64,000 nucleotides of DNA from Haliclona indistincta (GCA_964017065.1 OZ024790.1:2288631-2352630); one strand, 5' to 3'. Shown: positions 41,260 through 54,615, numbered from the stretch's first letter. Program-made: numbers and translations. Notes: generated by a model from the sequence alone, not told the origin.

Positions 41260-43547
41260 GTGAACGATTACAAAGTGATCTCATCAGTGATGACTTACCA
41301 TCAGAACCTAAACGATGGATAGAACAAGAACCAGAGAACCAACAAGACCAGTCCTGTGCTGAGTTTGTGAGCAGTCTTCGACAGGTGTATAGAACAACTG
41401 AGCCTCCAACCTGGGACCCTCTCCCTCAGTGCCAGCATGTCAAACTAGCCATGATAAAGGAGAAAGGAAAGCGATGTGGCAGTGACTACACGATTGCTGA
41501 GAGCAGAGTAGAGGGAGATGTGGACAAACTGTTGACAATAAAGGTACCTGTGGATTCTGATAGAATCTTTGATGCTGACATCTTTGACGAAGAGCGTCAG
41601 GTGATTCTAGTTGAAGGAGTGGGAGGAATGGGAAAAACAAGTCTTGCCTACCAATATGCCAAGAAATGGGCTGAAGGAAAGTTGAGCACATTTGATGCTG
41701 TGGCTCTTGTTCGTCTACGAGACTTGAATGAACGCTATGTACGTGAAGTTGATCATATCTTGCCTCACCTTCTCTTCCTAGCTAGTGGTAACAGCATATC
41801 AAAAGAAATGGCTCGACTTATCATAGACAAGCAAAAGATTCTCCTCATCTTGGACGGCTGGGATGAGTCTCCAATAAGCATTCGTAAGCCGTCATTCATC
41901 AAAGATCTGCTTCGGTCAGTTTCTCCTCAGACTAGAATTCTGATTACCTCTCGACCTGACTTCTCATTGGATCTTCATTGTCTAGCTAATCGGGTAGAGA
42001 TTCTTGGTTTCACTAAAGGTGATATTCACAATTACTTTGAGAATGCGTTAAAGTCACACCTGCACAATAGTGAAGTGCAATCAGCTTGTGATAAGCTGAG
42101 CAGTCATTTCCATCGCTACCCAGTTATCGAAAGCTGTTGCTATGTGCCTCTGAATGCTGCCATTTTAGCATACATATACCTCAATCGTGATCAGACCTTA
42201 CCCATCACTCGATGTGAGCTGTTTCAAGAACTTGTACTATGCTGCATTATCCGTGAGCTGAAAACTCGCCAACCCGATAGAGTCCTTGAAGATGTCTCCT
42301 CATTTGAGGACCTCCCTGCTGATCTCAAGGAGCAGTTATACAAGCTCAGTGAAGTAGCATTCAATGGAGTGATGCAGAACAAGATTGTTTTTACACAGAA
42401 GGAACTCACATCACTCTCTACATTAGGTCTGCTTCATAGTGTCCAGGGGTTTGGCTCAATTGGTAGAAAACTAGTCACTTGCAACTTTATCCATCTAGCC
42501 GTCCAAGAGCTCCTTGCTGCCTACTATATCTGCCGACTAGAACCAGCTGAGCATTCTAAACAATTTGAAACTCTCTTGAATGACAAGCGTAAGTTTCCTG
42601 TACTCCAGTTTTACTCTGGTCTGACCAGGCTCACCAATGAGAGTGTATGAAACCTCATCACTCGATATAGCTTTAATCAGCATCAAGAGAAAACTAAGCG
42701 TTGCATCTTAGCATTTCTGAACTGCATCTTTGAAGCACAACTACACAATCAATCGATTTATGAACAATTTCTTCATAATCTAAATTCTGGAGTTAAGTTG
42801 TCTTTTATTTCATTGAGTCCAATGGATTGTCTGTCAGTGCACTACTTCTTATCCTCTATCAGAACCTTGGCGAAGGGAAAAATATACTTGAATATATCTG
42901 GCTGCGGTATTGATGACCAGTGTTTGGGTATGCTACTAGGAATATCTACTGAGCATGCTGAGACATCCTCTACATCAGGTGTTTTAGAGTCTCTAAGAAC
43001 CCTACACGTGGAAGTGAATAAATACACAGACACTGGGATTGCTTACATTACCAGAGCTCTTATCTCCAACAGCACTTTAAAAACATTGTATGTTGGTAAT
43101 GACAATGTAACAGACATGGGACTGGTGCCACTGTTGGAAGCACTACCAGGACTGCGTTTACTGAAGAATTTAGGATTACAATGGACATTGTCACATCCTG
43201 ACGAATCATTGAAGATGATCGGAGAGTGTGTGGGGAGAAGTACAATGGAACAATTAACATTATACCTTCTTTCTCCTTCACTGCAATCTGAAGAGGCAGT
43301 AAAAGATTGGGTCCAGAGTATTGTGGTTGGAGGGAACAGTCTCATACATTCTCTTAAGTCTTGTCAAGTTACTGTGCTCATTATAAGAGTAGTTCTTCGA
43401 ATCCGTTCATGTCCTATCGATATAAATGATGTAAGAGCACAATTATATTCATCGCTCCAAAAATCAGTCACTTTTACTAACTCAGAAAGAATTAAAAAAT
43501 CAGTTTTTACAGAACCTTTACATTTTACTTTTATTTGCTCAAAATAA
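41260..43547 (+). pseudogene. NLR-D exon 3: NACHT-LRR with one nonsense codon
   Basis: The acceptor at 41259 is followed by a phase-1 exon homologous to NLR-A throughout. Walker A GVGGMGKTS, Walker B ILLILDGWDE and TRILITSRPD are intact. At 42648 a TGA replaces the CGA seen at the same codon in NLR-A and NLR-E. The frame then continues without another stop to 43547 through the LRRs (YTDTGIAYITRAL, VTDMGLVPLLEAL). As it stands the product would be Death-NACHT without LRRs. A single C-to-T change could be a recent null allele, a sequencing error, or a tolerated truncation. Confidence 0.75.
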
Positions 43548-44448
43548 GTTGTATACATACTTTTTGTTCAAAATTTTTTATTTACACTATTGAAGGAGAG
43601 CTCAATGTATCGTACGATAACACGTATTCTCTCTCTCTGCATGCGCCGAGTGTTAAAAACAAGATGTGTTGTTAATAGTAGGGCAGATTTTTGGACTAAT
43701 TTGGAGGAATAGGGACACACTGGATAAAAGGACCAAACTTTTTCCTGCATGCCCTTGCTTGGGTACTAAGCTTTGATTTTTTAATAGGACCCAATCGTGT
43801 AGTGCATTCTGACATCTTTTACATGTATGATAATTTTATATTTTAACGATAATTAATGAGTACATAAATTTTGTACATAAACCATTTCTCAACTGACTAA
43901 AACTTACTCTACTATGTACTTCTTTAAATAATGAATCATCCTCAGCAATGATTTTGTTGGTTACTTCGGTGTTACAAAATGAAAAGTACATTTTAGTTTG
44001 CATTACAATGTATACTGACAAGTATATTTACTAAGTTCAGTGCATGACCAGTTAGCTTAATTTCTTGCAAGTACATCTGCACCACAGCCTTTCTCACTAT
44101 TGGTTGTGTCATCCAAATAGGCGTTAAAATATATTATAAATCACCATAAAAGTTGTAAGAATACAGGGACTACGCGGTTGAGTCCTATAAAAAATCAAAG
44201 CTTAGTACCCAAGGACATGCAGGAAAATTTTTTCTGCTTTTATCCGGCTGGTCCCCATATTTTTGAAAATTTGCCCTACTGTAATAAATATGGAGCATGT
44301 ATAAAGAGCAGACTCTTGATTTACAATAATTATTATTTAATTTTAGGGAAATCAAGACAGTAATTATAAAGAATTCAGTTTAGAGCTACAATGTAGGTTC
44401 AATCATATGTCACTAGTTAGTTCAAGTGGCACTGCCGTGTGCTGCTAG
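43548..44448. other. 3' flank of NLR-D with an extra inserted segment
   Basis: The shared palindrome lies near 43612-43658. Between about 43680 and 44285 is about 600 bp absent from other loci, with inverted blocks (AGGGCAGATTTTTGGACTAA at the left; GAAAATTTGCCCTACT at the right; TACTAAGCTTTGATTTTTTA against AAAAAATCAAAGCTTAGTAC). It is probably a further MITE. No gene is seen. Confidence 0.5.
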
Positions 44449-44533
44449 CTACTGATCTAGGAACTCTTCCATGAACTGGTTCACCTGATCAGGATCGTCC
44501 ATCTGGACAAAATGGTTGGCATCAGGAATATGC
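44449..44533 (-). pseudogene. Epoxide hydrolase last exon, copy 3
   Basis: The intact form of the last exon reads HIPDANHFVQMDDPDQVNQF then MEEFLDQ and a stop; H of NHF is the expected catalytic histidine. The two preceding exons are on the opposite strand (44787-44957 and 46427-46503), so the exon is cut off from its gene. Confidence 0.7.
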
Positions 44534-44746
44534 CTGCAGTGAGAGAATGACACCATTAATATCAGTAACCATCACACAAAAAACTAGTATCAATCAATAA
44601 TCATTTGAAAACACAAATTTGTCATTTGTTCGTAACAAACTAAAACACCAAACTTATTGAGCTTGCACAAACACACACTCAAACTCAATCTCTCTATAAC
44701 TCACTCGCTCGCTTGCTCGCTCCTTCTCACTTACCCTCTCTCACAC

Positions 44747-44782
44747 ACACTCACTCACTCTCTCTCTCTCTCTCTCTCTCTC
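44747..44782. repeat. (CT)n polypyrimidine microsatellite
   Basis: CT dinucleotides end four bases before the acceptor TTAG of the exon at 44787. It is the counterpart of the tracts at 8014 and 61333. Confidence 0.85.
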
Positions 44783-44786
44783 TTAG

Positions 44787-46503
44787 GGTTCCAAGTCTAA
44801 TATCCCTAATCGTGATGAAGTTATCGAGGCCTATAAGTACGTATTCTCTCAACCTGGTGCATTCACTCCTCCCATCAACTACTATCGTGCTATGATGCGT
44901 TATCCTGAGAAACCTCCTAATTCAGATCCCATCAATGTTCCAACACTGCTGATATGGGTGAGTACAAATTACAGTCATGGTCTAGGTGAAATGCAGTTTT
45001 TTAAAATTGGTACAGGAAATACTATAACAAGAAAATAAAAAGATTTCTAACGAAATCAAAAGGATGTAGGGATAAAGAAATCTGCTACTGGTCCACAATG
45101 TAAACCAACAAGGAGCAAGCATGGAATGGTAACACGATTGACTTGCTAACAGACCATAGATCCCTACATCAGTGGCTGTACATAACATTTTGACTATACT
45201 ATAAGCTAACCAATGCATGTCAGGTGTCAGTCAATAGCAACTAGCAGAACTGCTGTAGTCAGCCACTGATGTAGGGATCTATGGTCTGTTAGCAAGTCAA
45301 TCGTGTTACCATTCCATGCTTGCTCCTTGTTGGTTTACATTGTGGACCAGTAGCAGATTTCTTTATCCCTACATCCTTTTGATTTCGTTAGAAATCTTTT
45401 TATTTTCTTGTTTGTGTCCTTTTTCTTTTACAGTGAGTTTCAAATTTTTGGTGCAGTTCGAATTCGGCAAGATAATGTATCTCTTTTTTGTTTCCGTCAT
45501 TGATTTGGTTTGCTTTTCTTGATAATTGCTTTTTAACTTGTAGCTCCTAAATACTGAAACTAGCTCATGCATTCATGTTTAATAGGTGTATGCTGCAGCC
45601 AGGATGCACAGCATACGAGCCCCGCCCACTCTGGTTTAGAATTTTCTGTATGGCTGTGATACTATCTGGCAAGCAGCAGAACGGTGATACTACACGACCT
45701 TACTCTGTGAGTTGTTCTTCGAAGACTCCAGACGCCAATATGCGCTCTCCATACGGCGATACTCTACATGTGTGTTTGGTCACGTGCGTATTACGTAATC
45801 ACAATAATGGCGTCAAACACTTAGCTGACAACTGTTCGTGATCGTGAGCTCGTCAAATGTATATCGTCGTTTCGCTAAAAACTAAGTTCAAAAGGCACAT
45901 GCCAGGAGAATTTCACGACTGTTCGTGGGTGTTTTGGTCTCGACACTGCTCGCGTAAAGGCGCTAGGCGAGTGGAAAGAAAGAAAGAAAGAAAGAAAGAA
46001 AACGAAGATGACGAAAGTCGATTTTCACCGTTTCCAGGTTCGTCACTTTAGTAACAATTTCGAGCAATCTCCTTTCTTCTGTAAGATGGGGCAACGCCAG
46101 AGAGCAGATCTAAGTGTGTTTGGACGTATAAAATTCATCACCAGGCGAAATATCAGCGTTTGAACGCTAATACATGTATGTAGCCGCCATCTTCTTTTCT
46201 CGTTCATCCCTACATAGGGAGTCACTACCGTGCCTCCCTAATATGTTATCAAAAATTTATTTGCTCAAGTCTAATACTGTGCGTAATGATTTTATGTGTT
46301 GCAGATCCGATATTACCATTGTACTATTAGAAGTTGTAGGTTTCTAAGTTCCTGCTTAGGCTGCTGACTCACTCGTTCTACATGTACACATCTTTTTAAA
46401 TAATCTTTCTCTCTTCTCTCTATAATGGTGATAAAGATGTTGCTCTTGATGGTGCTATGGCTGAAAAGCACGATGAGTCAGTGTGTTCCAAGATCACTAT
46501 CAG
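44787..46503 (+). pseudogene. Epoxide hydrolase internal exons, copy 3, inverted
   Basis: Exon 44787-44957 reads SKSNIPNRDEVIEAYKYVFS, then FTPPINYYRAMMRYPEKPPN up to LLIW at a good donor. It is open and complete. Exon 46427-46503 reads GDKDVALDGAMAEKHDESVC, but its acceptor has become TATAAT instead of TATTAG. The intron holds Helitron-like copy 2. Relative to the other loci this pair is inverted with respect to the last exon at 44449-44533. Confidence 0.7.
45025..46241 (+). mobile_element. Helitron-like non-autonomous element, copy 2
   Basis: It has the same architecture as 26479-27739: foldback arms at about 45028-45178 and 45260-45412, a GAGCCCCGCCC box near 45618, (GAAA)n near 45976, and terminal hairpin GGGAGTCAC-TACC-GTGCCTCCC followed by CTAA at 46238-46241. 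The empty site in hydrolase copies 1 and 4 reads ACGA|TATGTTATC or close to it, again an A-T junction. The left edge is uncertain by a few bases. Confidence 0.6.
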
Positions 46504-47888
46504 GTACAACACTATGGTACAAATTTTTGGTACAGACTTATAAATCATTCTAAAATATTCCTATTTGTTCGTCTTGTCCAGCATTACTAGATCTCCTACT
46601 AAACTGTCAAACATCTTATAGTCATGCAAATATTCGTAGAGTCAGCTTTGGTATCCATGGCGACTGAAACATGAACATGTACTAGAAATCCAACAAAACA
46701 ATCAATTCCAAGATACACATGAGCAGTTAATCAGCTAACCCAGGACATGAACAACTGTTTGTGTGATGACCTAATATGGCATATCATGACTCAGTGCATT
46801 GAGGAAAAACTTTATCAATGTTGTATACCGGTAAATATGTGCAAACTAAACAAATCTGTTTTAAAAGAAGCTGTTCATTTAATAGTGAAATTATTACTAT
46901 TGTATACCTATATGCATGTTAGATAACCATAGGTTATCCAACATGCATAGGTGAATACCTCAGTAACACAACTAAGGAACAAAATTAATATTTTTAAAAT
47001 GAGCAAATCCTGCTTGTGATGTGGCTAGTAGACTTATTGTCACTTCCTTTATTAGAGCTACTTCACACTGTAGTGAACAATAGTAATATTACAGCTTCTC
47101 TACAGAGCATATAAAACCACCATGCATTCACCAGATTTTACTTCAATCAGAGAATGTCACTCTGGAAGTCCTTTTCTATCTAATTTGTGAATTGTGCCTT
47201 TCCTTGTCTTGATATAACTCAGGTGCTGATGAAAAAAGTAATCTAGTCTGATGAAACGTCATCAGAATTTCTAAATTTCAATTCAAGATTCTGGCATGCT
47301 CATGTTCTACGGTATAGGTATGTGCAACAACAAATTGGTTTTGATACCTTCTCTTGTACTTCAGCTAGTCTGTAAAATTATTACTATTCACTTAGCAAAT
47401 AATGATTATCTACAATAAAACAATTACATCTGATGCTGATGATGCAGCATAAAAGTTTTTTAAACAATTCAACACACCATCAGCACCATTAGAGTAAAGG
47501 AACACATGACACACATGGTTAACCAGCTGTAGTCATGCTATACATGTACAGTCTATTATTAACTAAACTACTGCATTGCAAAAGTGAAATTGGGTATGAG
47601 CTAGACTAAGTAAAACAGAACAGCTTATCAACTCCTTTTAGTGATTTAATTATTCAGTTTAATATTCACACACTGATTCTAGATCTGCTATGGTTGATGT
47701 GTACCATATGCTGCACAATCTGCCATCTTAATATCATCACTGTGTGTGGATAATGTCAACATTATCATTTTTTACAATTTCTAGTATAATCTAACCTTGT
47801 TTGCATTGGTGTATCATATATTGTGTTGGTGGTGGTTTTTGTAAGCTGTATAAAGGTATAAATACAACACTAATACAATCCTTCAATT
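46504..47888. other. Segmental duplication upstream of the fibronectin-III gene end
   Basis: It matches 61430-62715 almost throughout (for example CACACTGATTCTGCTATGG-type and TTGGTGGTGGTTTTT blocks). Parts also recur at 24400-24540 and 56600-57180. No exon is recognised. Confidence 0.6.
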
Positions 47889-50718
47889 TTACCTTTTAAA
47901 GGTATGCAAATGACGCTTCAGTACAAAGGTATTGTACGCAGAAGATATGATATTTCCAGTAAATGCAACCAACAGCAATACCCCGATCACTATCAGCACA
48001 CTAGTGGATAGTGGATGTGATGATTGGACAAGTGAAATTGATGCAATGGATGTTTCTAAAAGTGATACATTACTTCTAGTGGTTGATTCTAAATTAACCT
48101 CACCTCCGGAATAAAATTTTCCTTTAGAAATAATTGTTACAGTGACAATGAACTGGTACTGCAGTTCCTGGAGTCCTGGTACTACTCCAGAGGAGGCACT
48201 CGCTGGGTAGCTAACATTGACAATACCACACACTGTAATATAGTGTACAGTATAGTGGTACTCTGTATCTAGTAGTATTACTGGAGTCCATGAGACATTA
48301 ACTGCTGTGCTGTTCAGTGCCTCCACTCTCACTCCAGTAACACGAGCTATATTATTAATAATAATTTATTAGTAAATTCTTGATAACAATAAAACCTTAC
48401 GGATAGTGTCGGTAGTTGTTTGATCTGTCACATTCTCTCCTGGTCCTATGATGGTGTATGCTCTGACACTGAATACAACAACAGTGTTGGGAGGGAGGTC
48501 CCTCAGTGTGTGCTGTGTGGCTGATGTGTTGAATTCTTCTCCTGTGTTGTAGCTAATCTGGTACATAGTAATACGTCCATTGGGCTCTGAGTGATGACTC
48601 CATGAGATAGTAAGTTGTATCGTTCTTGGACTGGCTGACAGATCAGACACTGGACCAGGAACTGCATGCACACCAGTGAGTATGCACCAATTGCAGTGAC
48701 ATCACTCACCATCCTGCAGTGTCTCCACAGTGAGTGCTGGATCACTGTATGGTCCAGTCCCTCCAGCATTGACTGCTGCCACTTGCACAGAGTAGCTGGT
48801 GAATGGAGTCAGTCCAGTCAACACATGCTGTCTGCTCCCCTCTCCTGTAGTGTTCACAATGGAGGTGCCATTGCTGTAGCGCAGTCTGTATCCAGTGATG
48901 ACTCCTCTCTGGTCAGGGCAGGGTACTGTCCCCCAGACTACAGTTACTGATCTCTTCTCCACTGATGTGTTAGTGAGTGATCCAGGAACACCAGTAGGAG
49001 CTAGAGAGAGAGACAAGCAGTTAGTATAACACAGACACTATTGCACTGTCTAACTGTCAGTGAGGGTAGTAGTGAAGAGCTCTTTTGATTCACTTCTGGT
49101 AGCACCGTCACTTTCACAGAACAAAAATTACCAGGATCGAGAGGAGTGATAGTGTAGTTGGTAGCTATGTTAATGATCACTGGATTGCCTGATAATGTTG
49201 GTACATTATCACATAATCGGAAACAATCAACTAAGACTGCGTAGTTGTCTGGAGTAAATATTGGAGTTACCCATGACACAATGATGAAGGAAGTTGTGGG
49301 AGTGAGTGTTACATTGGCTAGCTGTGGAATAGCTTAATTGCAATTGATAAACAGTACAACATGCTAAATTAACTAACTCAATGTAATTATTTCTGTGTTA
49401 CTGTGAGCACTGGGCAGCACAGGAGCTCCCTCTGGTCCAAATGCTACTACAAAGATGGAGTATGTCTGTCCCAACACCAGTCCAGTCAGTGTCAGCTCAG
49501 TGGTGGTAGTAGTGCTAGAACCATTGCTCCCAGCTGCTGTCTGGTAGAACACCTCATAGCCACCTAGCGCTGGTCCTGTTGATGGGGCAGTCCAGGAGAC
49601 TCTAACATTAGTATCAGCAGTCCTGGTCACAGTGACAGCAGTGGGAGTACCTGCAACTGATGGGAGAGAAGAAGGAGTGATTAACTCATTTATAATCACT
49701 TACCAAACACTGTAACAGTAGAAGATCCTGAACCCATTACATTAAAGTCATTATCATCACTAGTATTATTGATACACGACTCAACAATCACAGTACAAGT
49801 GTATGTTCCTCCTACTCTTGGTTGAGGGCCTGGTCTAACTGTGACACGAGTCATGTCTGGTTGTGTACTACTGATATAACGTGACCTGATCACATCACGA
49901 GTTAGTAGTGAATCAAGTTCTCTGATATCAAGAAGCACAATGCTATCACGAGTGCATCTAACTCTTGATGGTGGTCCAAATGAGACAGTGAAGGAGAGTG
50001 AGTACTCAATGTTGGGATCAGCATCTCTTGATGAGAGTATGGAGAGAGTCATGGTGGAGTCCACTGTGGGACCAGCTACACAATAAACAATAACAATGAA
50101 AATACTTTATTCACAAAATGAACTCACCGTAATTATTGAACACAGCATCTGAATACACTACCCAGTAGTTGTCAATTCTGTCTAAGTTAGGGATAGTAGT
50201 GTTGCACTTCACAATACCCTGGTTGTTGGTCACATCACCATCCACTACTAGTCCAATTTGGTTAGTACATTTCAGTTGCTGGTACGGCACATTGTTACTG
50301 GGATCACTGGTAGGGACTACAGTGAAGCCATCAGGTCCATCTCCAATAGGGTAGAACATGTCTCCAATGTTGCTGCCCATACCAGCATTACTTGCACTAT
50401 TAACCTGACACCACAGACCATGCTGCTGTATCTGGGTCGCATTGAACAGTGTCCATGTTGGAACAAATTGACCACCAATCTGTGATCTCAACTCTAAAAA
50501 AAGGAAGGCGTTCGAGTGAGTTAGCATCATGCAATCTATACTGACTAGAAACATTATACAGCACCTCCAACAATGGCTCCTATGTTCGGGATGACATCAA
50601 TAATGCCTGTGGCATTCACGAAGCCAGTAGTGTTGCTACTGCAGCCATAAATCGGACTCTGGGCTGTGATGCATCTACAAACGACGACCAGCAGGACAAA
50701 GAGCAGTAGAGACGGCAT
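47889..50718 (-). CDS. Fibronectin type III single-pass membrane protein, 8 exons
   Basis: Exons: 50565-50718, 50128-50493, 49704-50075, 49378-49656, 49039-49332, 48710-49000, 48401-48661, 47889-48346, all phase 1 and open (824 residues). A signal peptide (MPSLLLFVLLVVVCRCITAQ) comes first. Next are a Cys-containing N-terminal region and an Ig-like exon ending GGTYTCTVIVESC. Five fibronectin-III-like repeats follow, about one per exon (VRVSWTAPSTG; FIIVSWVTP; VTVVWGTVP; LTISWSHH; VNVSWTPV). One membrane helix (TSVLIVIGVLLLVAFTG) and a tail of about 20 residues end the protein. It is a probable surface adhesion or recognition receptor. The donor of the exon ending at 49039 was chosen by phase. 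Uniform phase-1 exons fit domain shuffling. Confidence 0.85.
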
Positions 50719-53348
50719 CGCGGTGTCTATCCGATCTGAATTAGGGCCTAAGCTCTATACATTTTAATGCATCGTGACGTTCGTTTGATATACAGGAAAT
50801 TAAAGATGATACGTAGTTGCAATCTATTTTGAGAGTGAGTGAAATAATCAGCTATTATATAGCAAGAATTTAGGATTTAGCTTGGAATCATGATCATGCT
50901 AGTAACTTGCACTAGTGTTGGTTAGAACACATAGCTAGTGACTAAGCACTTGAAACAGCTAGCCTCGTACACAGGCTCTTTTTTAAGAGCCTAGGGAAGA
51001 GGGTATCAGAATTCGCTGGACTGGAGCGACTGGAATGGACTACTGGAATGGACCACTGGAGTGGACTATATACTGGACCCATTTTACGTGTTACTACTAC
51101 TTTTGCGCATGCCCACAGTCCACTCTATCTAATGCCTAACAGTGGATTATGCTCTTTGTGTATGTGTATTCCTGTTGTACATATTGTTTTATCAATTGAA
51201 CAAAATCAGTGTAATAATAGACAGGAACACAGTAGCACAGTACGAGATAAGTCATCCATTGAAGCCCATGTTATTGACTAGATGTTCCGCGTGAACAGGC
51301 AGCATTGCTAACAGTGGTAGTAACAGTTTCCATATTTTGACTGTGGTGTAGCTGATCCCATAGGGAAGTATTCGCGCCACTCTTTGTGTTTAACACAAAT
51401 ATCACTTGGAGGACTGGACGGTTTCGGGTACTTTTGCCTACATCCATGAGTTCCTATAGACAAACAAGGAATGAACACGTGAAACAATATTGTACATAAT
51501 TATTACGATGACATGGTTGTATCCAAATACTATACGATAATACGAATTCTTGGAATTATAAATCCAAGGCAGTACGTACCAGGCTTTAATACGAGCCTGG
51601 TCACTAGGCCAACACGGAAACACAAGTTGCTACATAAACTTACCACTCATCGTTCTGAGTGTATGCACTGCATGTTTATGTACGTACCAAGATTAGTACC
51701 TAATCTGTTGTTAGGGGCGTGGCTTACACATAGTGGTGCCATGGCAGAAGTAGCTATTTTGTTCGAGGTTTTGCTGGGGAAGCGAAGCCGGTCTTGTACG
51801 AGAGTGATGTGTGAGTGTGTGTGTCGATCGCCCGCGTGTAGGTTACAGATAACTAGTTTGGTGACCTTTCTACTTTATTTTCAAGATTGTACAGCCAAGA
51901 ATCGGTGCGTCGTCGCCATTTTGTGAGTACAATGATGTTATATTTGGCCTAGGAATCGCTTGGCGCTTTATCCTGTACACGTTCTAGCAGCCCTCGAGTA
52001 AAGCTACCTTTTCACTCGTAGCCGTCTCTGAAATTTGTTCTTTGGCAATTTTTGTTAGTAGCATACTTTGGAGGCCTATCAGCGTGTGTGAACTGCTTCG
52101 CGAGACGGCTACAGGTGATATCATAGTTCTTCATTAATTCTTCGTGTTAGTATATGCAAGATGTACCAAACTGTCATGGAAGAGAAGTTATGAGCAAAAT
52201 TGTATAAAAAAAAACAGTTGACTTAAACAAAGCTGCATAGCTTGTTTGTTATTCAATGGAAAAGTTTGCTTTAAATTTTAACTGTTCGTCCACTAACTGG
52301 TGAACCAGTGAGAAAAAACTGGAGCTAAATTCCTTACTCGGTTTTAGACTTAAGGTGATTTTTCTGCACATAACAAAAATTTACACCTTCACACCTCTTA
52401 ACACCTTAATGCTGGACAAGACCAATAAATAGGAATATTTTGGAAATCAAGGCTGCTCCATCACACTGATTGCTCAAGAATGTTACCATTAATTTTCTAA
52501 ACAAATCTGCTTTAAAAGAAGCTGTTTATTGAACTATGAAATTGCTACTCTTAAAACATAGAAACATAGAAAGCATCACCACGTAGAGTTTCACGTCTTG
52601 TCAAGATGACTAAAATTAATTTTGATGTTGGCAAAAAAGTTTTTTACTCCAATATAAAAAGTACACTCATTGCTATTGTAAGTTATCACGTTACCATACC
52701 TTATATTAGGACACTCATTGCTATTGTAAGTTATCACGTTACCATACCTTAGATTAGGACAGTTCGATTCATCACTTTTCTAGCAGTTCAGGATAGCGCT
52801 GAGCAACCCCCTACATGACAGACATAGTTGTAACTAACAAGATCATGACAAGGCAGAGCTAACAGTGACACAGAAGGAGAGTGCTTCGGACAATGAGGGA
52901 TCATTTTAGCAAGCGCAATAGTGTTATATTTGTGACACTAGTGGGTGGTGCTTACCAGGCTACAGCCCCGCCCAATGTTGAGCTCCTAGAATACCCTTCT
53001 CGGATCTGAGTGCAGGAATCTGAGCACATACAAACACATCACTCACACAACATGTAGAGAGTATCTAAGAAAGTAATTTTAGTATGAATCATCATTTAAT
53101 CACCATTTTAAGAGTAAACATTTTACGAGAGTATGGATTGGAGTGCTGCAAAGCTAGTGTAGGTTCAGTAAGAGAGAATTGATCTAACTATTGATCATTA
53201 CCAATACACAGTATCATGAGCTGAGCTAGAGTACGTTTTCCTTGAGAAGTAAATAATTGTGAACCAGCTAAGGGTTAACCACCACCACCAATACATGTAC
53301 ATGTATGTCGTCGCTGGTGTTATCGAATGTGTTGCAATCAATGCTTAC
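50719..53348. other. Gene-poor stretch
   Basis: No supported exon is found. It holds a diverged TAGCCTCGTACACAGGCTCT end near 50960 related to the element at 3258. A tandem duplication of about 50 bp (CACTCATTGCTATTGTAAGT) lies at 52664-52758. The region just upstream of 50718 is presumably the receptor promoter, but no clear box is seen. Confidence 0.45.
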
Positions 53349-54079
53349 CAGTTCAGCAATATCTTTAGTGAGCTTGCTCATTCTGTAGTCAGTCACTTTA
53401 GGCGGCTTATCACTCTCACCATAGCCCCTGTGATAATGAGACAATGATTGAATAGGCACACTCATGAACTGTACTGGAAACACCTCTAGCACACACACTT
53501 GTACTTACAAACATACATAGTGGGTAGTGAGTGATACAATACTGGACTTGGTTTGGTTATCAACTCCAGCTATAGACTACAATTAGCTGATGCAATGCAT
53601 TCAGACAGATGTTGGTTCTTACTAGAGAATATACACACACTAGTTTATGGTCAAAATAGTCACAGACATGTGCACCAACTGGGAATGGTCTGTGTAACAA
53701 GTTGTTGTATTGTGTTATGAGTGATGTTTGGTGATGAATGGATACCTCATGTCAATAGCTACTACTCTGTAGTCCTTAGTGAATGAGTCGTGACTACCAG
53801 AACTAAGAGGGAGGAAGAGGAGGGAAGGAGAGAGTGAGAGAGAGAGAGAAAAAAAGAGGAGTAAGAAAGTCGTAGTGAAAATTTGGTAAGTAGTTATTAG
53901 ACACAAACTATATTGCCAGTACATAGTGAACAAACTAACATGCTGCCTAGTTTGATAATACATAATACATGTTGCTGTGTGAAATAAAGCACCAAAGGTG
54001 CAGATGCCTCGGTGCAGTAGCATTTATGCTAGCATGATGCAATTAGCAGATGCATATGACAGCACGTATGCATGCAGTA

Positions 54080-54615
54080 GATCCATGGAAGCATCAAAAC
54101 AGTATCATGGAACTTGAGCATGCAAGCACCAGAACTATGAAAGCATGCAAGCAGCAGAGCCATATTAGCATGCAAGCAGCAGAACCATGCTAGCATGCAA
54201 GCAGCAGAACTATGGAAGCATGCAAGCAGCAGAACCACGGTAGCATGCAAGCATCAGAACCATTGTAGCATGGAAGCAGCAGAACTATATTTAGAAGCAT
54301 GGAAGCAGCAGAACCATGGAAGCATGCAAGCAGCAGAACCATTGTAGCATGGAAGCAGCAGAACTATATATAGAAGCATGGAAGCAGCAGAACCATGGAA
54401 GCATGCAAGCAGCAGAACCATGGAAGCATGCAAGCAGCAGAACTGAAGCATGCAAGCAGCAGAACTGAAACATGCAAGCAGTAGAACTGAAGCATGCAAG
54501 CAGCAGAACTGAAGCATGCAAGCAGCAGAACTGAAGCATCTATAAGAAGCAGAACCATGGAAGCATGCAAGCAGCAGAACTATGGTTGCATGCAAGCAGC
54601 AGAACCATTGATTGT
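54080..54615. repeat. Minisatellite with GCATGCAAGCAGCAGAAC units
   Basis: About 25 units of 18-24 bp, some with CATGGAA, CATTGTA or TATGGAA linkers, and a duplicated AGAACTATATATAGAAGCAT-type block. The long minus-strand frame of repeated CCLHASMVLLLACF is a by-product. Confidence 0.9.
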
